Below, one piece after another: positions 1-9,310 of a stretch of DNA of 64,000 bases. The stretch's first letter is position 1; the number at the start of each line of letters is the position of its first letter. A program made the position numbers and the translations under genes. The notes below the pieces were generated by a model. It was not told where the DNA came from. It saw only the letters and a list, made by a program, of their open reading frames with translations, and ran no database searches. This DNA comes from Methylomonas sp. EFPC3 (GTDB taxonomy: Bacteria; Pseudomonadota; Gammaproteobacteria; Methylococcales; Methylomonadaceae), in NCBI RefSeq assembly GCF_029643245.1, contig NZ_CP116398.1:3592372-3656371 (forward strand). The letters run 5' to 3'.

Positions 1-718
1 TGCCCAATTGGCGATAGCCGTCCTGCATGATTTGCAGCGCGAACGGTACTGCCGGGGTACGCTGATATTCCTTGACGATGTAATTGGCGCGGTTGACGGC
101 GGCGATGTAGGCTTTGCGCCGCATGTAGTAATCGGCGACGTGGACTTCGTACATCGCCATGTTGTTGCGCAACGCGACCATGCGCAGCTTGGCGTCGGCG
201 GCGTATTCGCTATTCGGATAGCGGCGGATCAGTTCCTGGAAGTTGTCGTAAGCGTCTTTGGCCGGGCCGGGATCGCGTTGCGAGGAGTCGGTCGGCAAAA
301 AGCGGTCTATAAAGCCGATGCCGCGGTTATAGTTGATCAAGCCTTTCAGATAATAGGCGTAATCCACTTTCGGATTACGCGGATGGATCTTGATGAAGCG
401 GTCGGCGGCGGCAATCGCGGCTTCCGGATCGTCGTTCTTGTAGTAAGCGTAAGCGACGTTGAGTTGGGCTTGGGCGGCGTAGTCGCCGAAGGGGTAGCGC
501 GATTCCAGCGCTTCGTAAAGCGTCACCGCCTTCGAGTAGTTTTTGTTGTCCAGCGCTTCCTTGGCTTTTTCATGGAAGGTTTTGTCGTCCCAGCCGGCGT
601 ATTCCTCTTCCTTCTCGCTGGACGAGCCCTTGCCGGAAAATGCTTCCAAGGTTTCGCACGCCGGCAGCAGCACAATCAGGCTGGCGGCGAAAACGGTTTT
701 TACTAAAACTAATCGCAT
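1..718 (-). CDS. bamD: Outer membrane assembly lipoprotein BamD (3' end outside window)
   Basis: BamD is the essential lipoprotein of the BAM complex, which inserts beta-barrel proteins into the outer membrane. The gene reads leftwards from an ATG at 718 and runs off the left edge, so its C-terminus is missing. The N-terminus is a lipoprotein signal peptide ending in a lipobox (LLPAC). A charged linker follows, then tetratricopeptide-like helical repeats with typical BamD phrases (ALESRYPFGDYAAQAQLN, IKIHPRNPKVDYAYYLKGL). The divergent neighbour is rluD, the usual BamD partner in gammaproteobacteria. About 239 residues are present, close to the family length of 240-260. Identification is firm. 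Confidence 0.95.
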   Translation of the reverse strand, partial: MRLVLVKTVFAASLIVLLPACETLEAFSGKGSSSEKEEEYAGWDDKTFHEKAKEALDNKNYSKAVTLYEALESRYPFGDYAAQAQLNVAYAYYKNDDPEAAIAAADRFIKIHPRNPKVDYAYYLKGLINYNRGIGFIDRFLPTDSSQRDPGPAKDAYDNFQELIRRYPNSEYAADAKLRMVALRNNMAMYEVHVADYYMRRKAYIAAVNRANYIVKEYQRTPAVPFALQIMQDGYRQLG

Positions 719-801
719 ACGTTTATCAACACGTTGTAATATTGTTGGTTTTTTGCGGCATTTGGCAGCATTTGGGCCGCGAGTATAACTTAAAAACGAC
801 T

Positions 802-1732
<931 letters not shown>

Positions 1733-1752
<20 letters not shown>

Positions 1753-2461
1753 TTGGCCGTTGCCGGCCAATGTGCGGGCGGCAGTCACGTTGCGTAGCGG
1801 CGGCGTCAGCATCGGCGGCTACGCCAGCCTGAATCCGGCCGGCCACGTCAACGACGATCCGCAACATGTGCAGCGTAACCGGCAGATCATCCGCGAGCTG
1901 CTGGATTTGCCGGCCGAACCGGTCTGGCTGCAACAGGTGCACGGCATCGATGTGGTCAAAGCCGACCAAGTGCAGGGCCTAGCGACCGCCGATGCCAGCT
2001 ATACCGACCAAAGCGGAGTGGTCTGCGCGGTGTTGACCGCCGATTGCCTGCCGGTATTGTTTTGCGGCGACGGCGGCGAAAAAATCGCCGCGGCGCATGC
2101 CGGTTGGCGCGGCTTGCGGGCCGGCGTGATCGGCCGGACCCTGCACGGCATGGCTTGCCGCGAGGTCTCGGTCTGGCTGGGGCCGGCGATCGGCCCGCAG
2201 CATTTCGAAGTCGGCGCCGAGGTGCGCGAGGCGTTTTTGGCCGACGACGCCCGCCACGCGTCAGCGTTCACCGCCCATGGCCCCGGCAAATGGCTGGCCG
2301 ATATTTACCAACTGGCGCGCCGGCAACTGGCCGGGCTGGGCGTGGAGCGGGTGTTCGGCGGCAATTATTGCACCGTGGCCGATCCGGCCCGATTTTACTC
2401 CTACCGCCGCGACGGTGCCGCCACCGGCCGCATGGCCAGTTTGATCTGGAGAGTTTCTTGA
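1733..2461 (+). CDS. pgeF: PgeF (YfiH) family purine nucleoside phosphorylase / peptidoglycan editing factor
   Basis: Members of the YfiH/DUF152 (laccase domain) family act on purine nucleosides and, in E. coli, prevent misincorporation of serine in peptidoglycan stems. The 242-aa protein shows the metal- or substrate-site motifs TADCLPVL (around residue 103) and AAHAGWRGL (around residue 122). A late Cys lies in GGNYCTVADPARFYSYRRDG, as expected for the family. The start overlaps rluD by 20 bases, an order seen in many gammaproteobacteria. The stop codon overlaps the TTG start of the next gene. Family assignment is secure; the physiological substrate is inferred from homologues. Confidence 0.92.
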
Positions 2462-3291
2462 GCGTATTGCTGTTTATCGTTTTGTTTACCGCATTGGGCG
2501 GGGTTTTGAGCGTACTGGCGGCAGCCGTGTTTTTGCTGTTGCCGGAAGCTCAGCAAAAAAACGTGTTACCGCACGGCATCAGCTTCGCCATCGGCGCGTT
2601 GTTGACCGGGGCATTTTGCGGCTTGATCCCGCATGCCTTCGAGGAAGTACAGCCGCAACAATTATCGACGCTGTCGGCGACCATCCTGGCCGGCATTCTC
2701 GGTTTTTTCGTGTTGGAAAAACTGCTGGTCTGGCGCCACTGCCATTCCAACGCCTGCGAGGCGCACGGCGAAGATTCTCACGACGATCACCACCATGGCC
2801 ACAGCCACGGCGCTCAAGCCGGTCACCGGCCGGCCGGCATGTTCATCATCCTCGGCGACGGCATTCATAATTTCGTCGACGGCGTGTTGATCGGCGCAGC
2901 GTTTCTGACCGACGTTCAGCTCGGCATTGTCACCAGCCTGGCCGTGGCCGCCCACGAAATTCCGCAGGAAGTCGGCGATTTCGCGATTCTGCTGCACAGC
3001 GGCTACCGTCGCGGCGAGGCCTTGTTTTACAACATCCTGGCCAGTCTGGCCACGGTGATCGGCGGTGTGCTGGCCTATTTCAGCCTCGGCGATTTGCACG
3101 ATGTCCTGCCTTATTTCCTGACGCTGGCGGCGTCGAGCTTTATCTACATCGCCGTGGCCGATCTGATTCCGTCTTTACATCAAAAGACCGACATCAAAAC
3201 CTCGCTGCAGCAGATCGGTTTTATTCTGGCCGGCGTCGTATTGATTCTGGTGATGCAGGGGATTGCTCACCGGTTCGAGGGCGTCGCTTAG
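2458..3291 (+). CDS. ZIP family divalent metal transporter
   Basis: This is a predicted inner-membrane zinc/iron uptake or exchange protein of the ZIP family, 277 aa. A TTG start at 2458 is favoured. It overlaps the pgeF stop as TTGA, has GGAGAG six bases upstream, and gives a hydrophobic N-terminus (SVLLFIVLFTALGG). A His-rich cytoplasmic loop (residues about 100-125, with HDDHHHGHSHG) separates TM3 and TM4. The metal-pathway motifs GDGIHNFVDG in TM4 and AAHEIPQEVGDFAILL in TM5 are intact. Eight membrane segments are plausible. An in-frame extension to 2044 exists but overlaps pgeF and is not credible. The transported metal is not known. Confidence 0.9.
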   Translation: MSVLLFIVLFTALGGVLSVLAAAVFLLLPEAQQKNVLPHGISFAIGALLTGAFCGLIPHAFEEVQPQQLSTLSATILAGILGFFVLEKLLVWRHCHSNACEAHGEDSHDDHHHGHSHGAQAGHRPAGMFIILGDGIHNFVDGVLIGAAFLTDVQLGIVTSLAVAAHEIPQEVGDFAILLHSGYRRGEALFYNILASLATVIGGVLAYFSLGDLHDVLPYFLTLAASSFIYIAVADLIPSLHQKTDIKTSLQQIGFILAGVVLILVMQGIAHRFEGVA

Positions 3292-3313
3292 CGCCTGTAA
3301 GATCGGTCCGGGT

Positions 3314-3901
3314 TTAAATCGAGGCGGCCGACGTTGCCGGTTCGCCAAATTCGACCCCCTCGTATATCTCGGCAACCGGCAATTCGAACCCGACCGATTC
3401 GAACCTGACCTGCTCGCCAGCTTGGTAAAGCTGCAAATCCCATTGTTCGCTACGGCGGTAACATTCGACGCGTTGCGTGTCTTGGGCGACCAGGACGTAT
3501 TCTTCCAGGTTTTCCAGCTTGCGGTAATGGTGGAATTTTTCGGCCCGGTCGTAGCGTTCGGTCGCGTCGGACAAGACTTCGATGATCAGTTTCGGCCGGC
3601 CGTTGTAATGTTCTGCCGTATCCGCCGCCGAACAGGTCACGTGCAGATCCGGGTAGAAGAAACAGTCGTCGCTGGCGGTTTGGACGCGGACTTTCATTTC
3701 TCCGGAATGCACACGGCAAGGTGTACCGCGTAAATGGTGATGCAAAAAGGCAATCAGATTCGTCGCAACGGTATCGTGAGCGCGTTTAACGCCAACCATC
3801 GCATAAACTTCGCCGTTGATATATTCGTATTTGATTTCGCTGAGCAACTCGCCTTGCAGGTAGTCCGCAACGCTCAGGTGTAATTTTTCCGCTAAAGCCA
3901 T
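3314..3901 (-). CDS. Uma2 family (DUF820) putative endonuclease
   Basis: The product belongs to the Uma2/DUF820 family, a PD-(D/E)XK nuclease-like fold abundant in cyanobacteria and some proteobacteria; its biological role is unknown. The 195-aa protein has the typical features: KYEYINGEVYAM (the conserved E/G region), then FFYPDLHVTC and PKLIIEVLSDAT, which supply the Asp and Glu of the putative active site, and the late YVLVAQDTQRVECYRR strand. Start 3901 is preceded by GGAAA at six bases. An upstream in-frame ATG at 3976 would add 25 poorly conserved-looking residues. It is convergent with the ZIP gene and divergent from the AraC gene. Confidence 0.85.
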   Translation of the reverse strand: MALAEKLHLSVADYLQGELLSEIKYEYINGEVYAMVGVKRAHDTVATNLIAFLHHHLRGTPCRVHSGEMKVRVQTASDDCFFYPDLHVTCSAADTAEHYNGRPKLIIEVLSDATERYDRAEKFHHYRKLENLEEYVLVAQDTQRVECYRRSEQWDLQLYQAGEQVRFESVGFELPVAEIYEGVEFGEPATSAASI

Positions 3902-4033
3902 AGCCGTTTCCGCTGGATTGGATTGAGCGATTGTAGCGGCTAATACCGGCCGGCGGTAGTCCGGACCGATCTGCAAAATGGCGGATCGGCCGATAGCCGC
4001 TAAACTCTGGATTTTGCGATTTCGGCGGTTTTG

Positions 4034-5047
4034 ATGCAGATTGCAGCCCTGTTAAGTATCGGATTCTCGTTCGGCGCCGCCCTGCTGCTGGTTGCCGACA
4101 ATTTATTGCAAAGCCGTGAGTCTCTATTTTGGCCTGCGCGATGTGCCGGGTTTGTGCTGATTGCCGGTTTGGTCGCGATCCAAACTGCGCACCTGGCTTG
4201 GCTGACTCAGGCTTTCGATGTTTTGCATGTGGCAGCTTATTGGGTAGCGCTTTATCTGGTCGCTCCCAGTTTTTATTTCTTCAGCCGGCATCTGCTGCAG
4301 GCCGACGTGCAATACCGTTGGCGAGACCTGTTGCACGCCGCGCCACTGCCGCTCTGCCCCTTATTGCCGCAACCGCTCGCAGTGCCCGGCGCATTTTTGC
4401 TCGGCAGCGCGTATTTGATCTGGCTGGCACATGCCGTGTACCGCTTGCGTGCGGAACGCCGGCGGTTTCGGCTGGAACTGGTCGCGCTCGCAACCTTGTT
4501 CGCGATCGCGGTTGCCGTATTGGTGTTGGGATTCATCTGGCCGCTGTTAGTGACGGCCGATTTCATCCAGGCCTACAGCATATTGGTCGGCCTGGCGTTT
4601 TTTGCCGTGACGCTGACCTTGTTGCGTTTCCCGGCGATTACCGCCGACGTGGCGGAGGCCGTGCAGGCGGCGTACGCCGAATCGACCTTGAAAAACGTGG
4701 ATAAACCGAAGAAGCTGGCCGAGCTGGAGCGCTTGATGCGGCAAGACAAACTTTACCGGCTGGATACCTTGAATCTGGCCTTGCTGGCCGAGCAATTGAC
4801 GTTGAGCCAGCACCAATTGTCGGAACTGATCAATACCGAATGTCGCCAGGGCTTTTCCCGCTATATCCGCGAACAACGCATCGAAGACGCCAAACAGCTG
4901 CTCGTTACCGAACCGGAGGCGTCGGTATTGTCGATCGGGCTGACGGTGGGGTTTAGCACCCAATCTAATTTTTATGCCGCATTTCGGGAAATTGTCGGCA
5001 TGGCGCCGGGACAATACCGGAAAATCCACGCGCCACCGCCTTCCTGA
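4034..5047 (+). CDS. AraC family transcriptional regulator with N-terminal membrane domain
   Basis: This 337-aa protein combines a polytopic membrane region (about residues 1-205, six or seven hydrophobic segments) with a C-terminal AraC/XylS DNA-binding domain (about residues 225-330). The second helix-turn-helix shows the usual signature around VLSIGLTVGFSTQSNFYAAF and ends in MAPGQYRK. Such proteins are thought to sense a membrane or extracellular signal and regulate nearby genes, but the ligand is unknown. The downstream SDR/DUF2269/DUF4166 operon is a possible target by proximity only. A TTG three bases upstream of the ATG is an alternative start. Confidence 0.88.
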   Translation: MQIAALLSIGFSFGAALLLVADNLLQSRESLFWPARCAGFVLIAGLVAIQTAHLAWLTQAFDVLHVAAYWVALYLVAPSFYFFSRHLLQADVQYRWRDLLHAAPLPLCPLLPQPLAVPGAFLLGSAYLIWLAHAVYRLRAERRRFRLELVALATLFAIAVAVLVLGFIWPLLVTADFIQAYSILVGLAFFAVTLTLLRFPAITADVAEAVQAAYAESTLKNVDKPKKLAELERLMRQDKLYRLDTLNLALLAEQLTLSQHQLSELINTECRQGFSRYIREQRIEDAKQLLVTEPEASVLSIGLTVGFSTQSNFYAAFREIVGMAPGQYRKIHAPPPS

Positions 5048-5211
5048 ATCCGGCAAGAACTCCGGTTTTATCATTTTGTAAAAATATAACCTGTTGTAAT
5101 TGATAGGTTTAATTTTAGCGCGGAATTTTTTATTCCAGTCCTATCACTCCGGAAGTTACGGCCTTTGGTTCGGCTTAAGCTGAGCCCTCCCTCAACTTTT
5201 GGAGCAAAGCC

Positions 5212-5301
5212 ATGAATTTTTCACTGATCAATTGGTGCTTACCTCGCCTGCGGCTGGCCTGTCCGCCAATTTCCGAACCGACGCGCGGGAGGCGGTTATG
5301 A
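5212..5301 (+). CDS. Possible 29-codon leader peptide overlapping the SDR gene
   Basis: An ATG at 5212 is preceded by GGAG seven bases upstream and opens a 29-aa reading frame. The frame ends in a TGA that overlaps the ATG of the following SDR gene (ATGA, 5298-5301). The peptide begins MNFSLINWCLPRL and is Arg/Pro-rich at its end. Such ATGA overlaps usually indicate translational coupling. The SDR gene has its own strong site (GGAGG five bases before its ATG), so coupling is plausible but not required. No homologue is recognised. It could be an unused frame, so confidence is limited. Confidence 0.4.
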   Translation: MNFSLINWCLPRLRLACPPISEPTRGRRL

Positions 5302-6584
5302 ACATCCTGTTAACCGGCGCCACCGGCTTTATCGGCCGTGCGATTGCGCTGGCGTTATTGGAGCAGGGGCACCGCGTGACGGCGTGCATCCGGCAGCCGC
5401 AGCGTTTGCGGATTGAAAGTCCGCTGCTGACGCCGCTGGCGCTGGATTTTGCCGAGGCTGACCAAATCGAAAACTGGTTACCGCATTTGCAAGGCATCGA
5501 TGCGATCGTCAATTGTGTCGGCATCATCGCCCCCGGTCCGCGGCAAAGTTTTCAGCAATTGCATAGCCAAAGTCCGATTGCACTATTTCGGGCCGGCGCC
5601 ATGGCCGGCGTTAGCAAGATCGTGCAACTCTCGGCCTTAGGTGCCGACGATCAGGCCGCCTCGGCGTACCACTTGAGCAAGAAAGTCGCCGACGATGCAT
5701 TGCGCGAACTGCCCTTGGATTGGTTCGTTTTGCAACCGTCGCTGGTCTACGGCCCCGGCGGCCGCAGCCATGCCTTGTTTCAGGCCTTGGCGGCCCTGCC
5801 GGTGCATCTGTTACCGGATGGTGGCACGCAGATGCTGCAACCGATACACGTCGACGATGTCGCCGCCGCGGTATGTCGCTGCCTGCAACCGGGCTGCGGC
5901 GGGCGGCGAACGATCGCGTTGGTCGGTTCGGAGCCCATCAGTTATGCCGATTGGCTGCAAGCCCTCAGACTGCGTCTGGGGAAATCCCGAGCCGGCGCAT
6001 GGCGTCTGCCGCAACGCTACGCGGCGATTGCTGCCGGCTTTGGCCGCGCATTGGCCGAACCGATACTGAGCCGGGACAACCTGGCGATGTTGCAACGCGG
6101 CAGCACAGCCGATCCGGCGCCGTTGATTGAGCTATTGGGCCGGCCGCCGCGGAGTGCAAAGCGGATGTTCGCCGAGGCTGCGTCTCAAGCTGAACGCTGG
6201 CATGCCAATTTGTACTTTTTGCGGCCATTGCTGGGCTGGAGCATTGCCTTGGTCTGGTTGTGGAGCGGCATCACCTCGCTATTTTTCTATCCGCATCAGG
6301 CCAGCTACGCCTTGTTGGCGGCTACCGGCATCAGCGGCATCGCCGCGCCGCTGACGCTATACGGTTTGGCGGCGCTGGACATCGCAATGGGTTTGATGAC
6401 CCTGGCGCGGATACGCTTACCCGCACTAATGCTGTGCCAGTTTTATATCGTGCTGGGATATAGCCTGGTGGTGGCCTGGCGGCTACCGGAGTTCGTGTTT
6501 CACCCGTTCGGGCCGTTATTGAAAAATCTACCGTTTTTAATGTGTTTGTTGGTTTACCGGATCTTGGAAGGAGAGCGGCCATGA
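5298..6584 (+). CDS. NAD(P)-binding SDR-family protein with C-terminal DoxX-like membrane domain
   Basis: The 428-aa product has an N-terminal atypical short-chain dehydrogenase domain (about residues 1-285). Its Rossmann motif is TGATGFIGRAIA, and it carries a VNCVGIIAP strand and a Tyr-x-x-x-Lys pair (YHLSKK). A C-terminal DoxX-like region of four hydrophobic segments follows (about residues 315-425). This fusion is recurrent in proteobacteria, usually beside DUF2269 and DUF4166 genes as here. Substrate and reaction are unknown. The start is fixed by GGAGG and an ATGA overlap with an upstream mini-ORF; the stop overlaps the DUF2269 start as ATGA. Confidence 0.85.
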   Translation: MNILLTGATGFIGRAIALALLEQGHRVTACIRQPQRLRIESPLLTPLALDFAEADQIENWLPHLQGIDAIVNCVGIIAPGPRQSFQQLHSQSPIALFRAGAMAGVSKIVQLSALGADDQAASAYHLSKKVADDALRELPLDWFVLQPSLVYGPGGRSHALFQALAALPVHLLPDGGTQMLQPIHVDDVAAAVCRCLQPGCGGRRTIALVGSEPISYADWLQALRLRLGKSRAGAWRLPQRYAAIAAGFGRALAEPILSRDNLAMLQRGSTADPAPLIELLGRPPRSAKRMFAEAASQAERWHANLYFLRPLLGWSIALVWLWSGITSLFFYPHQASYALLAATGISGIAAPLTLYGLAALDIAMGLMTLARIRLPALMLCQFYIVLGYSLVVAWRLPEFVFHPFGPLLKNLPFLMCLLVYRILEGERP

Positions 6585-7054
6585 CTTATTTGACCTTGAA
6601 ATTGATTCATATCTTGAGCGCAATCGTGTTGTTTGGCCTGGGTTCCGGCACGGTGTTCTATAAAGTGATGGCCGACAAAACCGGCGATCATGCGGCGATT
6701 GCCGTTACCAGCAAGCACGTGGTGCTGGCGGACTGGTGGTTCACCACGCCGACCGTCATCATTCAGCCGCTGACCGGCGTGTTGCTGGCCGAGCAGTTAT
6801 CGGCCTCGTTCGGCGAAGGTTGGTTGTGGTGGACGGTGTTGCTGTATCTGCTCACCGGCTTGTGCTGGCTGCCGGTCGTGGTGTTGCAAATCCGGATGCG
6901 CGATATCGCCGCCGATTCGCTGGCTCAAGGCCGGCCGTTGCCGTCGATTTACCACTATTACGCCAAAATCTGGTTATGGCTGGGAGTGCCGGCGTTTTTC
7001 GGCATGATCGGCATCACCACGTTGATGGTGTTTCACAATTCGCTGTGGAGTTGA
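6581..7054 (+). CDS. DUF2269 family integral membrane protein
   Basis: A 157-aa protein with four predicted membrane helices, typical of the DUF2269 family, whose function is unknown. Conserved-looking features are the N-terminal LKLIHILSAIVLFGLGSG helix and W-rich loops (DWWFTTP, GWLWWT). It begins with an ATG that overlaps the SDR stop codon, behind GGAAGGAGAG. It is followed after three bases by the DUF4166 gene. The three-gene arrangement suggests a membrane complex acting with the SDR-DoxX protein, which is inference from context. Confidence 0.82.
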   Translation: MTYLTLKLIHILSAIVLFGLGSGTVFYKVMADKTGDHAAIAVTSKHVVLADWWFTTPTVIIQPLTGVLLAEQLSASFGEGWLWWTVLLYLLTGLCWLPVVVLQIRMRDIAADSLAQGRPLPSIYHYYAKIWLWLGVPAFFGMIGITTLMVFHNSLWS

Positions 7055-7057
7055 GCC

Positions 7058-7654
7058 ATGTCCAAACTATTGATGCAACAGGTGTTAGGTGACGATTGGC
7101 AACAATTGCCGGAACCGATTCAACGCCATTACCGGATCGGTGACGGCGAACGTAGCGGATTGGCCGGCACGATGCAGATCGGCTATCCGGCTTACCTGTT
7201 TCCGTTAATCTGGCTAATCCATCTGTTCGGCGGCTTATTGTTGTGGCGGGCGCCGGCGGCGCATGCCGAAGTGGATAAAACCGCCGATGCCGCTGGGCTA
7301 AGCTGGCGGCGCAGGCTGGATTACCCGGACGGCCGCAGCGATTGCTTCAATTCGCGGATGGTCTACGTCGCCGAAAACGAATTGGCCGAATACATCGGCT
7401 TCGGTTTCGGCCTGCGCTTAAGGGTCACGGTCGAAAACGGCGATTTGGTCTACCGTAGTCAAGGCCACTTCTGGCAATGCGGCAATTGGGTCGTGCCGAT
7501 CCCTGACTGGTTATTATTGGGCTCGGCAACGATCAGGGAGCATGCGCCGCAACCGACCGATTTTATCTGGACTTCGAAATCCGCCATCCGTGGTGGGGTC
7601 TTAGTTATTGGTACCGGGGTACGTTTGTCTACCGTTGATTTGTCGCCGGTTTGA
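7058..7654 (+). CDS. DUF4166 domain protein
   Basis: The 198-aa product matches the DUF4166 pattern. An N-terminal LPEPIQRHY stretch leads into a hydrophobic PLIWLIHLFGGLLL segment and a beta-rich C-terminal half (SWRRRLDYPDGRS, NWVVPIPDWLLLG). In many bacteria this domain is encoded beside, or fused to, SDR and DoxX-like domains, as in this operon. The reaction is unknown. GGAG lies seven bases before the ATG, inside the end of DUF2269, so the three genes are probably co-translated. No strong terminator is visible after it, only a weak inverted repeat around 7660-7680. Confidence 0.8.
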   Translation: MSKLLMQQVLGDDWQQLPEPIQRHYRIGDGERSGLAGTMQIGYPAYLFPLIWLIHLFGGLLLWRAPAAHAEVDKTADAAGLSWRRRLDYPDGRSDCFNSRMVYVAENELAEYIGFGFGLRLRVTVENGDLVYRSQGHFWQCGNWVVPIPDWLLLGSATIREHAPQPTDFIWTSKSAIRGGVLVIGTGVRLSTVDLSPV

Positions 7655-7847
7655 ACTTCCGGCTCTTGCCGGGAATTAACGTTAGAGCGACGCCGGGTTT
7701 GGTTTCCATTGCCTTGCGAATTCAGAACGGCGCGCTCCCTCCCGGCAACTTCATGCCGAAACCGATAAACCAGTCAGACCTATGGGCGATTCGCGGGTTA
7801 GCGTCGGTCGCCGCATTCGATTGATATTCACCAAAGAGGACGGAGAT

Positions 7848-8504
7848 ATGAGATTGACAACTGTAAAACGACTAGTGGCCGCAGCGATGTTCAGCGCTTC
7901 GGTACAGGCACAAGCCAGTGTAGTGAACGATGCCACCGGCGACTATCTGGCCGGATATGCCGGCAGTAAGGCCGGCGATTTGGATGTGGTTAGCGCATCG
8001 GTCACTTACAACCCGCAAACCGATGTGTTTCATTTCGAAAGCACCTTTGCCGCCGCAATCGGCACCTCCCTCGGCGGCCTTTACGTACTGGGTTTCGACC
8101 GCGGCGCCGGCACCGGCCGCTTTGCGGCGAGCGGTCTGCCGAATGTATTGTTCGACTCGGTAGTCGTGATCAATACCAACGGCAGCGGCGCGGTGAATCT
8201 GTTAGTGCCGCAACCGGTCGTTTCGACGCCGTTCGCAGCAGGTACGGCCGTAATCGACGGCGCTAAATTGAGTCTGGACATCTTGGGCAGTTGGCTGCCG
8301 TCCGCCGGTTTCAGTAAGTCCGGATATACCTGGAACCTGTGGCCGCGGGACGGTTCGCAACCGGCCGGTTTCGGCCAGATTTCCGATTTCGCGCCGGATA
8401 GCGTGAATGCCGCGGTGCAGGTCGTGCCGCTGCCGGGAGCGGTCTGGCTATTCGGTTCGGCGCTTGCCGGTTTTGTCGCAGCCCGGCGACGCGCGTTCCG
8501 CTAA
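7848..8504 (+). CDS. Secreted protein with VPLPA-type C-terminal sorting signal (1 of 4)
   Basis: A 218-aa exported protein with an N-terminal signal peptide (cleavage near VQAQA-SV). It ends in a PEP-CTERM-like tripartite signal: VPLPGAVWLF, a short hydrophobic helix, then ARRRAFR. Such proteins are processed by an exosortase and often end up in the extracellular matrix. The central domain is Gly/Ala-rich and beta-like and is not recognised. GAGGACGGAG precedes the ATG, which decides the start against an in-frame ATG at 7782. No exosortase gene is in the window. Confidence 0.85.
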   Translation: MRLTTVKRLVAAAMFSASVQAQASVVNDATGDYLAGYAGSKAGDLDVVSASVTYNPQTDVFHFESTFAAAIGTSLGGLYVLGFDRGAGTGRFAASGLPNVLFDSVVVINTNGSGAVNLLVPQPVVSTPFAAGTAVIDGAKLSLDILGSWLPSAGFSKSGYTWNLWPRDGSQPAGFGQISDFAPDSVNAAVQVVPLPGAVWLFGSALAGFVAARRRAFR

Positions 8505-8515
8505 CCGCCTTCTTT

Positions 8516-8539
8516 AACCGCTACCGCGCGGTTATGTTT
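8516..8539 (+). terminator. Weak stem-loop after the VPLPA-CTERM gene
   Basis: A six-base-pair stem AACCGC/GCGGTT with a six-base loop lies just after the stop codon, followed by ATGTTT. It lies in the convergent gap before rlpA. The stem is short and the T-run is poor, so termination is only a possibility. Confidence 0.3.
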
Positions 8540-8553
8540 CGGCTTCGCCCCGC

Positions 8554-9066
8554 TCAGCGCGAGCCGGGCGAGGCATCCAGAATTTCCACCGACACTTGCG
8601 CCAAGCCGTTAACGCCGATGCGTTTGGCGGCACCGTGCGATAAGTCGATCAAGCGATCGGCGACGAACGGGCCGCGGTCGTTGACCGTGACATCGATATG
8701 GCGGCCGTTTGCCAGATTGGTGACCCTGACTTTGGACGGTATCGGCAGCGTCTTGTGGGCGGCGGTCAGGCCGTTGGGTTTGAAACGGTTGCCGTTGGCG
8801 GTGCGATCGCCCGATTCGGCGCCGTACCAGGACGCCAGCCCGACTTCCCGGTAACCGTGCCGGCTCAGCAACGGAAAATAAGTTTTGCCTTTTACCGTGT
8901 AAGGCTGGTTATACAGCGCCTGATCGCGGTAAGACGGTAATTGTGCCTGCGAATCCGAAGGCGGCAGCGGCGGTTCGGAGGCGCATCCGGCCAGTAACAT
9001 TATCGAAGCCAGTAGCCTCAGCGGCAGATATTTCGAAGCCATGTCGTAATTTAAGTGGTTGAACAT
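8554..9066 (-). CDS. rlpA: RlpA family lipoprotein (septal lytic transglycosylase)
   Basis: RlpA is an outer-membrane lipoprotein with a double-psi beta-barrel that, in Pseudomonas aeruginosa, cleaves naked glycan strands at the septum. The 170-aa protein has a signal peptide with lipobox LLAGC, then a linker. Its RlpA domain contains GLASWYGAES, TANGNRFKPNGLTAAHKTLP, VTNLANGRHI and VNDRGPF, including the catalytic-site Glu and Asp regions. It lacks the C-terminal SPOR domain found in many homologues. Start 9066 has AAGGA at the right spacing, whereas the internal ATG at 9042 has none. Confidence 0.92.
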   Translation of the reverse strand: MFNHLNYDMASKYLPLRLLASIMLLAGCASEPPLPPSDSQAQLPSYRDQALYNQPYTVKGKTYFPLLSRHGYREVGLASWYGAESGDRTANGNRFKPNGLTAAHKTLPIPSKVRVTNLANGRHIDVTVNDRGPFVADRLIDLSHGAAKRIGVNGLAQVSVEILDASPGSR

Positions 9067-9219
9067 AGTCGGTCCTTTTCCAAAGGACTCGGCGGCATGG
9101 TCGTTTGCCAAACTTAACGGTTTATTAAAAACTTGTGCCGTCCGCATCGACTGGAACGCTACTCCGGCGTCGGCGCGCGGCGCAGCCCGTCAAAATCGGC
9201 CAGCCGGGATGCGATTGGT

Positions 9220-9225
9220 TATAAT
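9220..9225 (+). promoter_or_regulatory. ndh: Candidate -10 element before ndh
   Basis: A consensus TATAAT followed by GCCG lies 86 bases before the ndh start. The same TATAATGCCG string recurs at 60251 before the radical SAM gene. No good -35 hexamer is visible at 16-18 bases, so this is a partial promoter prediction. Confidence 0.35.
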
Positions 9226-9310
9226 GCCGCGAGCAAGGGAATTCAAAACAACGCAGGGACGGCGCATTCTGTGCCTGATTAGGCCGGGCATCACTCGTGG
9301 GGGGAACAGC

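Noticed and set aside
8-706. 232-aa frame on the plus strand at the left edge
   Set aside because: It is antisense to bamD, whose minus-strand product has a lipobox and TPR-like repeats; the plus frame is Val/Gly/Arg-rich as expected of a shadow.
2044-2457. N-terminal extension of the ZIP transporter
   Set aside because: It overlaps pgeF in another frame and is Arg/Gly-rich; the TTG at 2458 has a good ribosome-binding site and gives a normal ZIP N-terminus.
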